Counted from the stretch's first letter, positions 13,161-27,456 are shown. The stretch: DNA of 64,000 bases from Edolisoma coerulescens (GCA_013397115.1 VWZW01005507.1:3748113-3812112), one strand, 5' to 3'. Notes: generated by a model from the letters alone, not told the origin. Numbers and translations are program-made.

Positions 13161-16100
13161 AGCCTTGGCACACTTGTGTAAATGCACTGCAGCACAAACA
13201 CAGCGTGGAGCTTGGGTCCTGTCCCCCTCCTACAGCAGGATGCTGGGAATGGTAAAGCCCAGACCAGGCTGAGATTTCACTGCACACATTCCCAGGAAAG
13301 CCTCCCAAGAGCCATTAAATACGTGGCTGTCCTGGACAGGAGCTGTTCCCCTGGCACCCGCGGGCACAGGGGAGGCATTTCCAGTTTGCCATTGGCAGCT
13401 CCGAAGCTGTTGCACGCCCTTGCCAGGAGCTCTGCCGTCAGCACCGGCTCTTATGATGCCAAGTGCCCAAAACCTGGAAATCCCACCAAAAGGAATGAGG
13501 GAGGCAGCCTGCACAGAGCACGTTGGTGCTGCATCCATCGCCTGCATTAGTGAGGCTTTTGTGTAGTTGCTGCCAGCACTGGCTTCAGTGCCCAAATATC
13601 ACACCCAGCTCAGCAGTGGCCACAACTGCATCAACGCCAATTCAGCCAGCAGCAGATGTTTGCAAAAAAAAGTCACCTTCAAGGGAGAAAAATTTCACTT
13701 CTGCCCAGTTTAAAGGCACTGCCTGGGGGAAGGCAGCAGGAACCAGATCACTGCAGATAATGGTGTTTCCAGGAAAGCTGTTTCTGCACACATTTATTAG
13801 GCATGAATTGATCCTTGGAGAGATTAAAACTGAGATTTGCAGTTGCTGCTTTCTCTTCCCAAAATAAACCTGGTTTCAGACAATTTTGCAACCCAGGGTC
13901 AGTCAAGAGACTGCCCCCCAGTATTTAGTAGGGCTGTTTTGTTTCAGGAGAGCTCTACAAGCTGGCAGAGGTAGGTAGGCAGAGGAACATGAACCAACAC
14001 GCCAAGCACTCCCTGCAAGGCCTGTGATTTTGTACTAAAAACTGAATCACAAGGATCAAAATAGTAACACGAAACTTTAATGGGGTCAGGAGATTTCTGC
14101 CTCTGCTCTGGTATGCTGGAGAGGGAAGATCTGAATTATACAGTGAAAATCTCCAATAAAGCACTAAACTTTCATGGACATACCATACCAGGCTGAAAGC
14201 TACCCAGTTCTAGCACAAGTAAAAGTTTTGCAGGAATATGTTTCCTTTCTTGTTTTTAAAATTTGTTACCCCCATTTTCTGGGGTGACAGAACTTAAGAG
14301 GCCACAGTGACGTTCCCGTGAAGCTTCACTTGTGCTCTGCACAAAGGCTGTTTGCACATAAATGTAAAGAAGCACTGGAGAGGCACCACATGCACACCAT
14401 GGCAATCAAAGACGCAGATAAAGCTCTCCTGAAGGATTACTCACACATAGCTGCTACAGGTGTATGATACATGAAATGAGGATCCAGTCAGTACCAACAT
14501 CCCACCCAAATCCACCTGCCTGCAGGTACCCAGGCAATGGAAACATGTCTCTAAGCTGGCAGCTTGTTGGCACAAAAGAAAGCACTTAAGTCACTATTCA
14601 TCTTGTCATAATTTGATGCTTGTACCTAGGCCAAAATCCCTAAATCAGGCTATTTGCAAATGATAAGTCCAGTAGCGTGGTATGTTTCTCTTCCCCAGAC
14701 TGGGATAAGCATTAACCAGCTCAGGAGAAAAACAAAACACACTCATAAAACCTCCAGATTCTGGGTTTTAGCCTCTATTACTGAGTTTACAAGATTGTTT
14801 TGAATGTGAGCACTGAGTGTTCAAGCACATTTCAGAGCAGGGTGGAACACCCCCGGCCCTTCTTTACTCTGCCTCTTCAATGGGCTTTGGGCAGCATCAC
14901 AACACATCCTCCACCACATTTTCTTATTTGAATTTAACCCTTCCACTGCTGTTACACTGCTGCAGGGATATTTTTTAGCTCTGCACAGCTAAAAAATTCT
15001 TTGCCTCTGGGATCACCCAAATTCTCACACACTCAGACACTTGGGATCAAGGCTTTTGGTCTGATTGTTCCTGACCACCATCACCCAAAATGAAAATACT
15101 GTGCTTTAGGGGAAAAATACTTTCTAGAAATTTAGAATAATCAGCCTGGCCTTGAAAATTAGACATTACTTTCAGGCAGTAGAAGGTATTTGGTGATGAG
15201 GGGGTGCTGCCAGCTGCCTCACCCCACAAGCCCCAAACCCCCATCGATCAGCTATTTAACCTGGGATATTTCAACAGCTGTCCCCGGCAGAAGCTTCCTG
15301 AGGTTGCCTGGAGTCTCCAAAAGGACATAAAATACTTGTAGTAATTCCCTGAACAAACCCAAGAGGCTTCCTCGAAGCAGAGCCCTCAGCTCTGTTGACT
15401 TGCGTTTCTAAAAGGTAATATAAATTCCACTTACGCTGGTTTGTTTTGATGTTGAAAATTGGTCTCCATAGACATGGTTGAAATCATGCCCTGCAGTGCC
15501 GAGGCAGGAGCCAACAACCACAGAGCCCTTCGCCAGTGCCGAGCTCAGGAGGCTTTAGAGGTGTAAATGCCATCCCACCCAGCACAGCAGCACCAGGAGA
15601 GCACAGCGAAAGGGACAGGCTGCCCCATTCCACAGGGAAAAGCCACTGCTGTGCCCACCCAGGCACTGGGAGAAGTCTGTGGGGTTCCCCCCCACATCAC
15701 CCTCAACCCATTGCTCACACATTTCCTTCACCAGGCACTGACAAGCCTTAAAGAGCACACGGGAAGCCTAAAATATTAATTTTGTTAATTTTTAAAGCCT
15801 CATTGCCCTGCAGGAGCTCCCTCGAAGGCTGACATGCAGCTAGGACCACAGCGGTGTTTGCCAAGCAGAAACAGCAATAAAAAGAAATCAGGGTGAGACA
15901 AAGAGGGGGAATACATGGAGAAATGACAAGTCGAGGTTTTTATACGGAAATTTACATCGAGGGTAACATTCCTGTCTAACACAGGCATTTTAATACTTCC
16001 GGATGCAAGCCCCAAGCCAAAATCCAGTGAGGTCTGATGTTATGATAGTGTTTAAGCTCGGGGATGCTGAACGTTTTGCAAGAGCTACAGGTTTTCCCAG

Positions 16101-19100
16101 TGCCAAAAACCATCCAGAAGAACAACAAAAAAAGCTTTTAATTCTGCCACAATAACCCCCCACAATGTCCCAGCACAGAGCAATCACAGAGCAGAAATGA
16201 GTTCTGAGGCACCAAACTGCCCAAGTGGATTTGAGCAGAGAGATGCTGAGGAACCTGCCCACCCCATCCCCAAAAAAGGCAGGGAATGGCCTATATTTGA
16301 GAAAGGATTATTTCCATTACACTGTTTTCTCCCCTTCTGCAGCTCTAAGGCTGCTTCAGCCACCTCCATCACCACCCCAGGGTGGTTTTGCAGCGCTCCC
16401 CAGCACCACAAATCCCAGGCAGCAGGGAGGATTTCCCTGGGAAGCTGGCTCAGGCTGGGATAAAGCACAGGATGGCCTGGCTGAGGGGGATATCAGGCCG
16501 AGATCAAACCAGGGGACACGTTGCCCAGGTCAGCAGTGCAGCAAGCGTGAGCCCCACGAGCGATAAAGCGTTCGGAACAACTTGTCCCGGAGCCGCCGCT
16601 GCTGCTCCGTGGCTGCCAAGGCCCATTTCTGCTCGGTTTATGCACCATGCCAATTCCTCCCCTATAAGATTAAGCTGCCTTGAGGCAATTTCAACTTACA
16701 CATCTGATATTTGGAGCATTTTCTATGCTCTGCAGCTCCGGAGCCGGCACAGCCCCTGCGCTGCCACTTCCCCTTTTCACCTCACGTCACCCTTCGCAAA
16801 GGCACTCGTTCCCATTTAGGGGCTCACACACCTTTTCTGGGATTTTGAGACATCAAGGGAATACTACTTTGCTGAAGAGCAGGACAGAGCCATCAGTGCC
16901 ATAGAGATCAACTGCAGGGGCATCAATCTGACAGCAAAGTGCACAGGACCTGTTTGCTTGGAGATATATTCATCACCCTGGAGAAGAGTTTCTCCCTCTT
17001 AAGACTGTTCTGAGCTCACAAAATCCATTAATTAAACACAAATACAGAACTCAGAAACAAATAAACGCTGTTTGAAGGCTAAAAGCTTGGTTTCAAGACC
17101 ATTCTGAGTGGTTCCAAGTTAAAAAAGCAGATACCCAATTAAAAATATTCAATAATCTTGAAAGTCTCCAAATTCCTTATTTGTTTACTTATCCAACTAC
17201 ACATGAATAATTTTAGTCTAGCACAGGCCTGTTTGCGTGCCAGATCGTGTTTGCAAGTCGGCCCTGTGAAAGGCAAATGTACAGTTGAACTTGGATGCTA
17301 TGCAAGTATCAGCCAGCTATTAGCAGTGATTGCTAAACAATTTTTCCAAAAATTAGATCAAACAAAGCTCAATGCCTGTGGCTGTTGCTGGTTACTGCCA
17401 TGAGGAAAACAGTTACTAATACACAACTGCTTGGGCCTAAATTATAAATGCAATTAAAATGCTGTACTTCTCCTGCTAGAACAGGAACTCTACTTCATGG
17501 AGATTTTTTTCCAGCATTAAATCCAATTTCTGTACACACCACCAAAATGGACAGACCTAAAGGGACACAAAGGGTGTGCACAGGAACCATGATCGTGATT
17601 CAGCTCCCAAAACACCAAGAAATTTTGCAGATGCACCTCCAAAACCATTGGTTAAAGCGTTCAGATGAAACATTTGTGCAGCAGAGTTACAAAGAAGACC
17701 ATGGAAAAGCAGAAGAGGAAAGAAACTTCCTGAGGGTTTGGCATTGTTACTATTAGTGATGGCTGAATTCATTTTGCCTTATTTCCAATGCAGTCAGATA
17801 CTCAAATAAAACTTGAACACCATCTGCTTGCCATGATCCAGAGACAACAAGGACTGGAGACCAGGAATCATGACGACGACAGTGGTTGTACACAGATTTT
17901 GCCTACCAGATCCAGTCTGGGACCTGTAAGAAAGGCTCTACCTGGAACAAGGGAAAAAGTTTCCTCTAAATGCAAACCCATTTCTAACTGAATCAGCACT
18001 GGATGTGTGGAAAGAATATATTTACAAGGGAAAAGATTTTACAAGAAAATTTTGCAAATGTAATCAATTTCTGCATGGAAAGAGCCTCTGGAGCAGCAGG
18101 GCAGAAAGCACTGGCTTCACAGCAACTGGGGAGGAATGGTTTGCAAAACCTCTGCACCTCAACCTGTGCTAAAATTATACACCTCATTAGTTTAATCACT
18201 AACAACTCCAGACTCTTCATGATGAAATCAAGAGTGCTGTTTCTCTGATTTGGGAAGCTCTCAGAAATCAATTTTTTTTAAGCTGAAGTTGTTTTTAGAA
18301 GGTTGACAAAACCAGGAACATTAAAACTCTGCATTCAGGAACTGAAGTAAATCAACTAAATAAAACATCCAACAAAAGCACCAAGAAAAACCCTAGAGCA
18401 AACTTAATTGTGATAACTGAGTTTAATGATGTTAAATGGCAAAGCTCATCATAAAAAAATCACAACTGAAACTTCCCCCCAGTATTACTTAGGGCAGGTT
18501 TCACTCCACTTAACTCGGACAACAGGAACAGGATTCACAATTCATTTAGTCAAGGAAAACCTGTGGGGAGCAGGAAGGCTGAGGAAGCATCTCCATAATT
18601 AACTGCCTTTGGAGGCACGGTTACGATATGAGTGTGCGCACTAATCCTTCATTTTCCTTCCCTCAAACATTTGCGCTCCTAAATCTGTAGCCAAGATTTG
18701 CACATTTCCCTGAAGGAGAATAAATCTGTGCCAGGCTCTGCTCTGACTTTTGCTCAGTGTTGAGCCCACTCTGTCCCAGGCACAAGTGGGCACACAGGGT
18801 GTGCCACCCCCTCCTGCCAGCAGCAACACCAGCCAGGGGACACAGGTGGGCTCCCCTCAGGAATTCAGGGATTGCAGCAGGGCCGTGCCAAGCTCCAAGG
18901 GTCAGCCTAGGAGGTGCCATGGGCAGCAGCCTGGTCACAGAAGGGAAACTCCCTCCAGGAAGCATCAATTAACTCCCACCCAGTTAAAGGCAGGTGCTGA
19001 ACAGACCCCAAACTGCCACAAAAGCACCCTCAGCAGTATTTTACTGCAATCCTCAAAAGCATATTCCCTCTTGCATGTAACCAAGGCCACTGGCGTTCAG

Positions 19101-22100
19101 GGCCAGCCCTGGCCAGGGATCCCAATGCAGAAGCCAACAATCCCCAAACCTTGCAGAGTCCGCCAAGAAATTGGGTTTTATTCCAGCTCAGCCACTCAGG
19201 GCAAGAAGCTCACAAACCTCAGAGGCTTCAAATTCTTCCCAGGGTTAAAAAATCAGCCCCAGTCTCAAAATTTTGTGGTATGGCAAGTCAAACTCCTTTC
19301 CAGAGCACAAAGCAGATGGAGAGAGGATTTTCTTGGCATCGTTTTTTTTTGCAGAGCCTCCTTAGAGGTTGTGAATTTGCTCGTGCCCATCAGCATCTTG
19401 CACTGTACCCCTGCTACAGTAGAAATTGCTGTGCAAGTCCAGCTGACCATGTGCCACTGCTCTCAAAAGCATCAGGTTCAGGAAGAAAATATAAGATTTC
19501 CAGATGAGAGATTTTTTGTCGCTCACGGCAGGAGCGGAATTACATCTGCTTGAGGATTTCACAAGTAGAAACTACTCGACAATTGCTTGGGATTGGAAAA
19601 TAGGTATAACCCTGAAGGAAAAAAGTCACTGAGAGAAGATTCAGCAAAGAGCCCATGGTTAATGATACACTGGATATTGCTGCCATGGCTTTGTGTTCCT
19701 ACTTGCCAGTACACACAATCATTTTTAATATCTTGAAAAAAGCAGTAACAATTAAAAAATCATTTATTAACAAGTATTTTTTTTCAGAACTGTGGTGGAA
19801 CCTCTGAAGCCAGAAGGACAGAGTATCACCTGCCCTGGGAATAATATGCTGGGAGTTGTTGATAAGATAATTCCAGTGACACAGCTGAAAATCTAGGTGT
19901 ACCACCGAGAAACCCCTGGTTTCCTTCAGATGCTCTTTACACCCACCTCACAAAAACTTACAAACAACTTATAAAGATCAGCTTTGGGATGCTCTGAAGA
20001 CAACACCTGAAATAAGATCAAGGCCAAACACACAGTATGAAGTTATGAGACAATAAAATAAATCAAAGGTTGCAGCTGAATCACTGAACTGTTACCAGCT
20101 GTGGAGCAAATACCTGTTACTGGGAGCAGCTGCTACTACCCTATAAAAATTTTACATGTTCTGCACATTTCAGACCCCAGAACAGGGTTGAATATGCTTG
20201 GTTTTAAATGGCAGATACCCCTATTAATATAAACAATTACCACTCTTCTCCTACTTCTACTAACAATGGCATTTTTCAAGCCAGTTGCAACTTGTGCAGG
20301 TAACCATATGAATTAAACACCACACACTGAATTCTTTACTAACCTTTCTTTCAACAAGGTAGCAACATGTAAGTATAGCTATAGTAAGTGCTGATGGGAT
20401 TTATAACTGGGTCCTGACTATAAATCATATTTTTATCAGCCTCAGAAACTTTTCAGTGCTGTTTTCATCCTTCATTCTTTATGTCATATCTCCTCTCATC
20501 AGGAGGACCTATATCAAGGTGCAGCTCTTACTACATACCCCAAAAAATAATACAGATTTTTTCCCAAGCAAAAATTAAAAAAAAAAAAGATACAAACATT
20601 TAGGGATTCCAAGGAGTCATTTTGAAGAAATAAGTATTTGCATTCACGCTAAAATTAAAAAGCTCCATACAAAGAGCTTGACCCAGCCCTGGTGAGACCA
20701 GGGACATTTGTCACAGCAAGAGGATGGAGCCAAACACACTGAAAATGGATCAAGGACATGGCATGGGTTGACAAACTGCTCCATCTTTGGCTCTTAATTT
20801 AAGCTTTATAAGGCAAGTGGGTGAGAATAGCAAAAAAAACTAAACCATATCAATCACCACATCGACACAGTTCCCAACTCCTATTTATAGTTTTGCTTTG
20901 AAATTGAGGAGAAAAATGCAAAGCATCATGCCAAAGGGGAACAGCCACGATCCACAGGACTCTGAGCTGCAAAGCTGCTGTTTTATCTCAAGTGTGCTGT
21001 CCACCCCACTCAGCACTGCTGCAAGTTCAGACTTCATCAACATCCAACTTTTAACAAGATTTCAAAGACTTTTTCCTGGAGTTTCTCAGAGAGCAAAAAC
21101 AAAAAGGATTCAGTGGCTGAGATGCTTTAATGATGGACAAGTCGTGGTCAAGCAAACCTCTCCTGTCTTTCTCCACTACCTGGACCTTTCTGCTTGGCAC
21201 CTCCAGCAGCTTGGAGGCTTCCAGAGCTTTGTTTATTGTTATAGAAGCTCTATGAATCACTGTCTTGCTTTTGCTTCTCTTACTTGAAAATGCCTTTTAA
21301 AATTAACACACTAAGTTAAAAGAAAGCCCAAGTAACCATTAAATAGCTATTTCAAAATGTCCCATCCACAGCCCAGCAATCATGAGTAGAATGTTGACAT
21401 GGGATTTGAAGAGTTCCAAATTCACCTTTTTTGACTGATTTTGTGCCATCACCCAACACACCACAGATCAATCACACTTTGCCCTTCAATCACTCAAGGG
21501 ATTCAGGGCCTTGGGTATTCCTTGGTAGGTACCATCATTCCCATCATAAGCATTTAAATTTAAACCTTTGGCTCTTCACAGCCAACAAAGACCTGCATTG
21601 CCTCTCAGGGTGACACAGAGAGGAGCCCTGAGCAGTGCTGAGCCCTCAAATGGGATTTTTGGAGTGTTTTCTAGAGCACAAATCATTTTAACTTGGGCAC
21701 CCAAAAACTGGATTGACAGAGAGCAAGGACACGTATCGGGAAGCTTTGTGCATTACACATGATGTCCTCTCACATTTCTTTTTACATTAACTGAAGATCC
21801 AGATCATCAAAGTCACCTGTAGTGTTAGAAGTAGTGCTAATTCAGTTCAGAAAACAGGAATCTGAACATTACCCCACACATGCAAAGTGCTCCTGCAGTT
21901 AGCTTTGCTCAACTCCTTTGTTAAGGGCACAGCATTGAATGATCAGAGTTCACAGAAATGCCTGAAAAGGCTTAAAAAATCACACCTCTAGGTGCTCCTC
22001 TTTAATCCATGGATTTAGGGTCTCTTCACCCCCTCTCCACTCCCATTGCACACAAAAAGGGAAGAGCACTGTACATAGTAAATTCTGTAAAATGTACTAT

Positions 22101-22512
22101 TCCTGTAGATTTAGCACTTTACTTCAAATAAAAAATACTGTCTGTGCCAATCACTCACCCATGCAAATGAAAAACCTGAAATGAAAACCAAGCTGTTGTT
22201 TTCTATTATTCCGTAAATATTCAGTCTATCCTCGGAAGTTTCCAAGCGAGCCGTGCAGGAGTTGCGTGGGCAGAAGCTGCACCCTGCAGGCACCACCAGG
22301 AAACAGCCAGCACAGAGCCGGGACCGCGCCGGCACAGCCCGTGCTCGGCTCACCGGTGCCACCGCACGGCAGAGCGTTATTTTAAATAAAGACACACCAA
22401 AACACGCATCTCAGGGTTTTACTCTGCCCAGGGAGCTTCCTGCCAGCGTGGGCACGGTACTCTCAATTTCTGTACTATAGAAAAGCCAGGACATGGTGAG
22501 GACCTCCCACCA
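13161..22512. other. Intergenic spacer EFEMP1-PNPT1, part 2
   Basis: No gene recognised. The longest open frame (18750-19553, + strand, 267 codons) has no motif I know and no splice or promoter context. A small CpG-enriched patch lies at about 22240-22400. The rest is unique-looking AT-rich DNA. Confidence 0.5.
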
Positions 22513-22566
22513 AAGGGACAGACTCTGGAATTAAATCCAGCACAAGGGACAGACTCTGGAATTAAA
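22513..22566 (+). repeat. Short tandem duplication, 23-bp core, 31-bp period
   Basis: The 23-base core AAGGGACAGACTCTGG followed by AATTAAA occurs at 22513-22535 and again, identical, at 22544-22566. Confidence 0.85.
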
Positions 22567-22635
22567 ATGGGATGTTTCACACTGCCTTGAAGGAATTGTT
22601 ATTCAGTGAACTGGTTGGGAAAAAAAAAAAAAAAA

Positions 22636-22636
22636 N
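22636..22636. other. Single-N assembly ambiguity in a poly(A) run
   Basis: One N follows a run of about 15 A residues. It probably marks a base or length uncertainty in the homopolymer. Confidence 0.9.
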
Positions 22637-25600
22637 GTTGCTCATCCCTCTGATTTTCTGGTGAGGCCAGTGTTCCAAGCCTATCTACTAATTTCTTCCC
22701 TCTGTCCAATGCCAGGAGCAGCCCCCAATACACACCTCACCCCCAGCCCAACACCCACTGCCAAAGTATATTTACCACTTCAAAAAAAAGCATGCTTACT
22801 TCAAAGACACTCTGCAAATAAAAGGAACATTTTCAGAATCTCACATGCTACAACAAACAGGTCTAGTGTTTAGTAGTGTTTAGTAAGTAAATATATACAA
22901 GCAGAACCTTCACATGGTACCTGTCCCACTGATCTGGAATGTTCCTGTTTCCTGGGGAGGTGGTGAAAGAAAAGCAGCTCAATAAATAGGTACAAAATAC
23001 AAAAGTAACACCTTTAAGAGGACAGAGTTTGTTAGAGGGAATAGTTTTCCTTTCATTAGATGGAAATACACTTTAATACAATCTTGCAGCACATGTACAT
23101 AATGATTTCAGTACAATCCAGACTTAAGGCATCTGGGCAAGTGAATGCAAGTAGTTTTAAGTGTCAAAGAACCCAAATCCACAGCTCCCAGAAACCACTG
23201 CAGCTCTAATTCAGTACCTGGCCAAGGGCATTTAAAATTCCTGTATAGAAGAATTACACAGAGTCTCTATTTCCAAGGGTTTCTCTCAGGCTATAAAACC
23301 ACTGCCCACTGTCCTGCAGAACTGCCCTTGCCAGCTCACAGGAACAGGTTTGAGTCAAACCCCCTGCCCAGCTACAAGGTCCCTGCAGCTGAATACAGAA
23401 CTTTCCACTACAGACCCTCAGTTTTAGAGGCTGCTCCCACCCTTTGCATCTGCTGAGCCTGTTTCTACCTGCCAGCAGTTCCAATTGCCCAGGTTTGGGT
23501 TTTTCCTTCACATGAAACACCCAAAAGCTGGCCTGTAGAGACATATTACATCCCATACACCAGCAGGAAGCCTTGGCTGAACACAAGACACTCTAATTCT
23601 TAACTTAAGATAATAAATAGGACAAAAGAGAGCTCAAGAAAATGTGAAGGAGTTGACTGCACCAGTTCAAGTAAGGAGCTTATCTCTTCTTTAGTGCTAT
23701 GCTTCCGTTGTCTCCTACCACAAGGGGAAAAAAAGCACGACAGTTTTTCTGAAGTCCTTCACTAAGTTTAGACTTCACAGCAATAAAACCATAACTCAAA
23801 TTGTTTAGAAGCTTCTCCCTCAAAAGAAAAAAAGAGGATACCTTATGTATCTATTAAACTGTGGGCATGACACACAGGCTTTATATACATACACACTTGA
23901 CTACTGACATAGCCAAATAAGTCTTCTAGAAAATGAAAGTTTCCTCTAACAATTGTTCAACCCTCTACCTTACTTGCTCTTTATAGGGTGCAAAAATAAA
24001 ATTTAAAAAAAACCCAACACACCCAGCTCATTTTAGAAACCACAGCACTGGTTTGGGAAAAGGAGAATTTACACCTGCAACTCTTTCTCGCATGTTCAAG
24101 CAGTCCCATAAGAGAAATAGTTGGTTGTGGAGGTCTCCAACTTACCCAGCAGGACAGGAAGGCTTGGGATGAGCACAGGCTTGAGTTTAGTCACCTACAG
24201 AGTCTGCTTGAATCCACCTTCCGCTCCCAGGGCACGCAGAATGCTGCAATTTCACACCTCCTGCTCAGGGAGCAGAGCAGCACAGAGCCCTCAGGAACCT
24301 GGGAGAGAAAGGAAGTAGGCCTAGTGCTGCCCTAGAATAGGATGAGACACAGGTGCCCCAACAAGAACCAGGATGGGCAATTTGTCTAATGCAATCAGGC
24401 CCCCCCTTCTTATTTCACTCAAATCAAAGATTACACCCACCTGCCACAGCCATTGTGATTGCAAAGTTCACCCACATGAGTTTTCTGAAGAACACTGAGG
24501 CACTAGAGTCATACAGCTAAGGAAATCTAGCAGCAGCTGAAAGCCATCACAAGAGATACACCAGGAAATTAAATTAAAGTAGAGCTAAACATGGTAAGAA
24601 TAAGGAGAGAAAACCAAGTAAAGTAGAAAATAAGTTGGTTTAAAGTCATGCAATTTCAATGGATACTCCTAAGGCTTCTTTAGAAAGTTAGGATGAGATC
24701 TGTATCCTGCTAAAACAAGTTTAGCAGTTCCAAAGAAGTTACTTGCTCAGGTGCAGCATCCCGGGGCTCCCAGGACTATTTAATGATGCCATAATTGTTC
24801 TTCACAGTTTGCAATAAAGCCAGCAATGGGATGTCCCACCTGGGCATGGTGGATGGCTGGAACACTACTGGGAATCCTTCCTGGAACAGCTGCAGGTACA
24901 ATTTCTTATCAGCATTGTCCTTATTGGCAATGATGGAAACAAGATGGGAAATAAACCACTGTCAGGTTGTTTGCTTGTTGGTTGTTTTTTTTTAAATTCA
25001 AGTGCTATATTGAGCTGCTTTTATAGAGCCAGGTCTGTACAATGGCTTCATCTTTAAATCAAAATTATAATAAATAAAATAATAAGCTTTATGCCAAAAG
25101 TATATAAGGGGCTCAATTTAATCCTGTTTAGCATATAAACTTAAGCCATAAAAAGCCATCCAGGGGAGGAGTGCATGGAAAATGGTCACTGGCTCTTCCC
25201 AGGGCAGTTGGTTCCATGTTTACCATTCCTTAAAACAGCCACACATCTTTTTTTTTTTTTACAAGTGTCTGTAGCACTTGAAATGAGAGATTTATTGAGC
25301 TGCAGGATGGGGATGGATAGAATTGGGTGATCAGCCACAGGTGGACCCTGGCCAAAATAAATAAGTGGCTTAAGACTAAGTGGATCATAACTAATTCCCT
25401 CAAGGAACTTGGAAAACTTTGATGTAGAAGAGCTCTCTGCTGCACCAGCACACCCTGTGAGCTGGAGAGGGTGGGCATAGACAAAGTGGCCAAAAGGGAG
25501 CTGCTTAAGCTGCTCCTAAATAAACCCCCTACTTCTATTAACAACCATGGGATAAATATCAGCAGGGTCCATACAGCCCAAAACCATGGAATAATGTCAT

Positions 25601-26085
25601 ATGGGGATATTAAATATATTTATTTCAGTGTGGCAGAGGCTGCTGGAAAAGGCTTAAAAACTACTGCTGCTCTCCTGGAAGCTGTAATAATGATCAATTG
25701 AATTTAGCATATTAAAATCAAGTTGCTACATTAACTCCATGCTTTCCACAGAGACTTGTGCCTCCACATCCAAGCTCTGGGTGTTCCAAAGGGCAGAAGG
25801 CACCTGATGAATTCAGGGTTTTCCTTAACAACCTCTCAGGCTCTGTGTGACTTGGGAGCCTTTGGAATGGTTACAGCAGGGCCTTCTGAGAAGAAAACTG
25901 CATTTGTACATTATTGTGGAAGCTAAATTTTCAAATACAGCACACAGGTCTCGTTTTACAAGAAAAAAGGTGAACTTTACTCTCTACTAAGGACGGACTT
26001 AAAAAATTCTTGGCAGGCTCAAGCTTTTTATGTTAAATAGCTGCAGGTGTCTACACTGGGCTGGACTTTTTTTGTGGTTTGTTTT
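22637..26085. other. Intergenic spacer EFEMP1-PNPT1, part 3
   Basis: No gene recognised. Contains a T run at about 25248-25260 and AT-rich simple sequence around 25070. The 76-codon frame at 25471-25701 has no recognisable domain. Confidence 0.5.
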
Positions 26086-26168
26086 NNNNNNNNNNNNNNN
26101 NNNNNNNNNNNNNNNNNNNNNNNNNNNNNNNNNNNNNNNNNNNNNNNNNNNNNNNNNNNNNNNNNNNN
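26086..26168. other. Assembly gap, 83 N
   Basis: Run of 83 undetermined bases in the intergenic spacer, bordered by T-rich sequence on the left. No gene model crosses it. Confidence 0.99.
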
Positions 26169-27300
26169 AGAAAATTTAATGAAGAGAGATTTGCACTTCA
26201 TTTCCTTCTTAATAAATGAACCATACTTTTGCTTTTTTTCATGAGGTTAAGCATTAATTTTGTTTGCTGCCTAGTATCTTGAATTAAATCTAAGCTCTGA
26301 TATCCTTTTCCTATGACAGTGGTATGGCTGTAGTTTGTTAGTCCATGACAGTGATGAAATATTCACTTATCATCTTGGTGAGTGTGAGAATAGCAATTTT
26401 AATGATTTAATAATTACATTAAAAGCTTTCCAAACAATTGTCTGTTTGTCAACAGCAAAGTGATTATGAATTCAGGAGAACATGGGGAACGTTCCTGCTT
26501 TGCCACCTAATATATTTTTGTACCGAATAAAACTGCACCAATAAATTGTAAATCTGGATAAAGTTAACAGCCCTTTTGCCCAGGCCAAATCCCTAGTTTC
26601 TGATTACTTCTCTCTCTTGTGTCTTGCCAAAAAGATAAGAAGCACATTGGCACAAAATAAAAATTATTGCTTGGACTGTTCTCCCAGTGAACCTGTTTCC
26701 TATAAATGCAGCTTGGACAGAAAGCTCCAGCTAAGTAAACAAGCAATATCTAAATAGCATTAGAAATAAAATAGTAGTAAATTATTACGTTTTTTTATTA
26801 ATTACTTGCCAAATTTAAACCGTTAAACCCAGATGGCAGATGAGTTTAAGGTGATGTGTGACAGATCCGTGTGGGATTAAATGAATATAAACTATCTCAC
26901 TTGTTGGTGTGATCATATCTCCACGATCACATTATCGTTCGCTCACCTCAGTGACATAACTAATTCCTAATCTATTTTGCATTACACTGTGGAATAATTA
27001 ACAAACTAACAAAACCACTGTGCCCTGAGTGACATTCTGATGCACTCTGAGCACGTAGGAGCACAAGAAGTTTGTGATAAGCGATGGCTGCGTTCTAACG
27101 TTCTTCTTGTACATTGCAGATTGTTTTGGTGTTCCTGGCTTCAAAGGGTGTTTTAGTTTTGGGGGGTTTTTTGTGGGCGTATTACAGAACAAGGTCTGTG
27201 GGGCAAATTAATTCCAAATGCACGTATTTTCCCCCTCACGAATTCAAACCGGCATTGGGGTTTGCCCCTCAGGAATGGTCAGGAACTTCAGGCGGTAACG
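26169..27300. other. Intergenic spacer just upstream of the PNPT1 promoter
   Basis: AT-rich, apparently single-copy DNA without repeats I recognise. TAATTA-type cores occur around 26795. It gives way to the CpG-rich PNPT1 promoter after about 27300. Confidence 0.45.
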
Positions 27301-27392
27301 TTACCAACTCTCCCAGGCGCCACCTTGGCTCCTGAGGCGCCAGTGGCGGGAAGAAGCGGCAGCCCGGTGCAGGTGTCCTCTTCCTCGCTCCG

Positions 27393-27456
27393 AGCCCCCT
27401 TCGAGCGGGTTTTCCTCAAATTCCAGCCCCCTTCGAGCGGGTTTTCCTCAGATTCC
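27393..27456 (+). repeat. 32-bp tandem duplication in PNPT1 promoter
   Basis: Two head-to-tail copies, 27393-27424 and 27425-27456, starting AGCCCCCTTCGAGCGGG and differing at one base (A versus G near the end). Confidence 0.95.

Noticed and set aside
25471..25701. 76-codon + frame that looks protein-like
   Set aside because: No family resemblance, no context, and its length is within chance expectation.
8633..27300. A hidden conserved gene or miRNA cluster in the long spacer
   Set aside because: The miR-216/217 cluster known near EFEMP1 in human lies on the other side of that gene, and I see no hairpin of that kind or any recognisable coding exon here.
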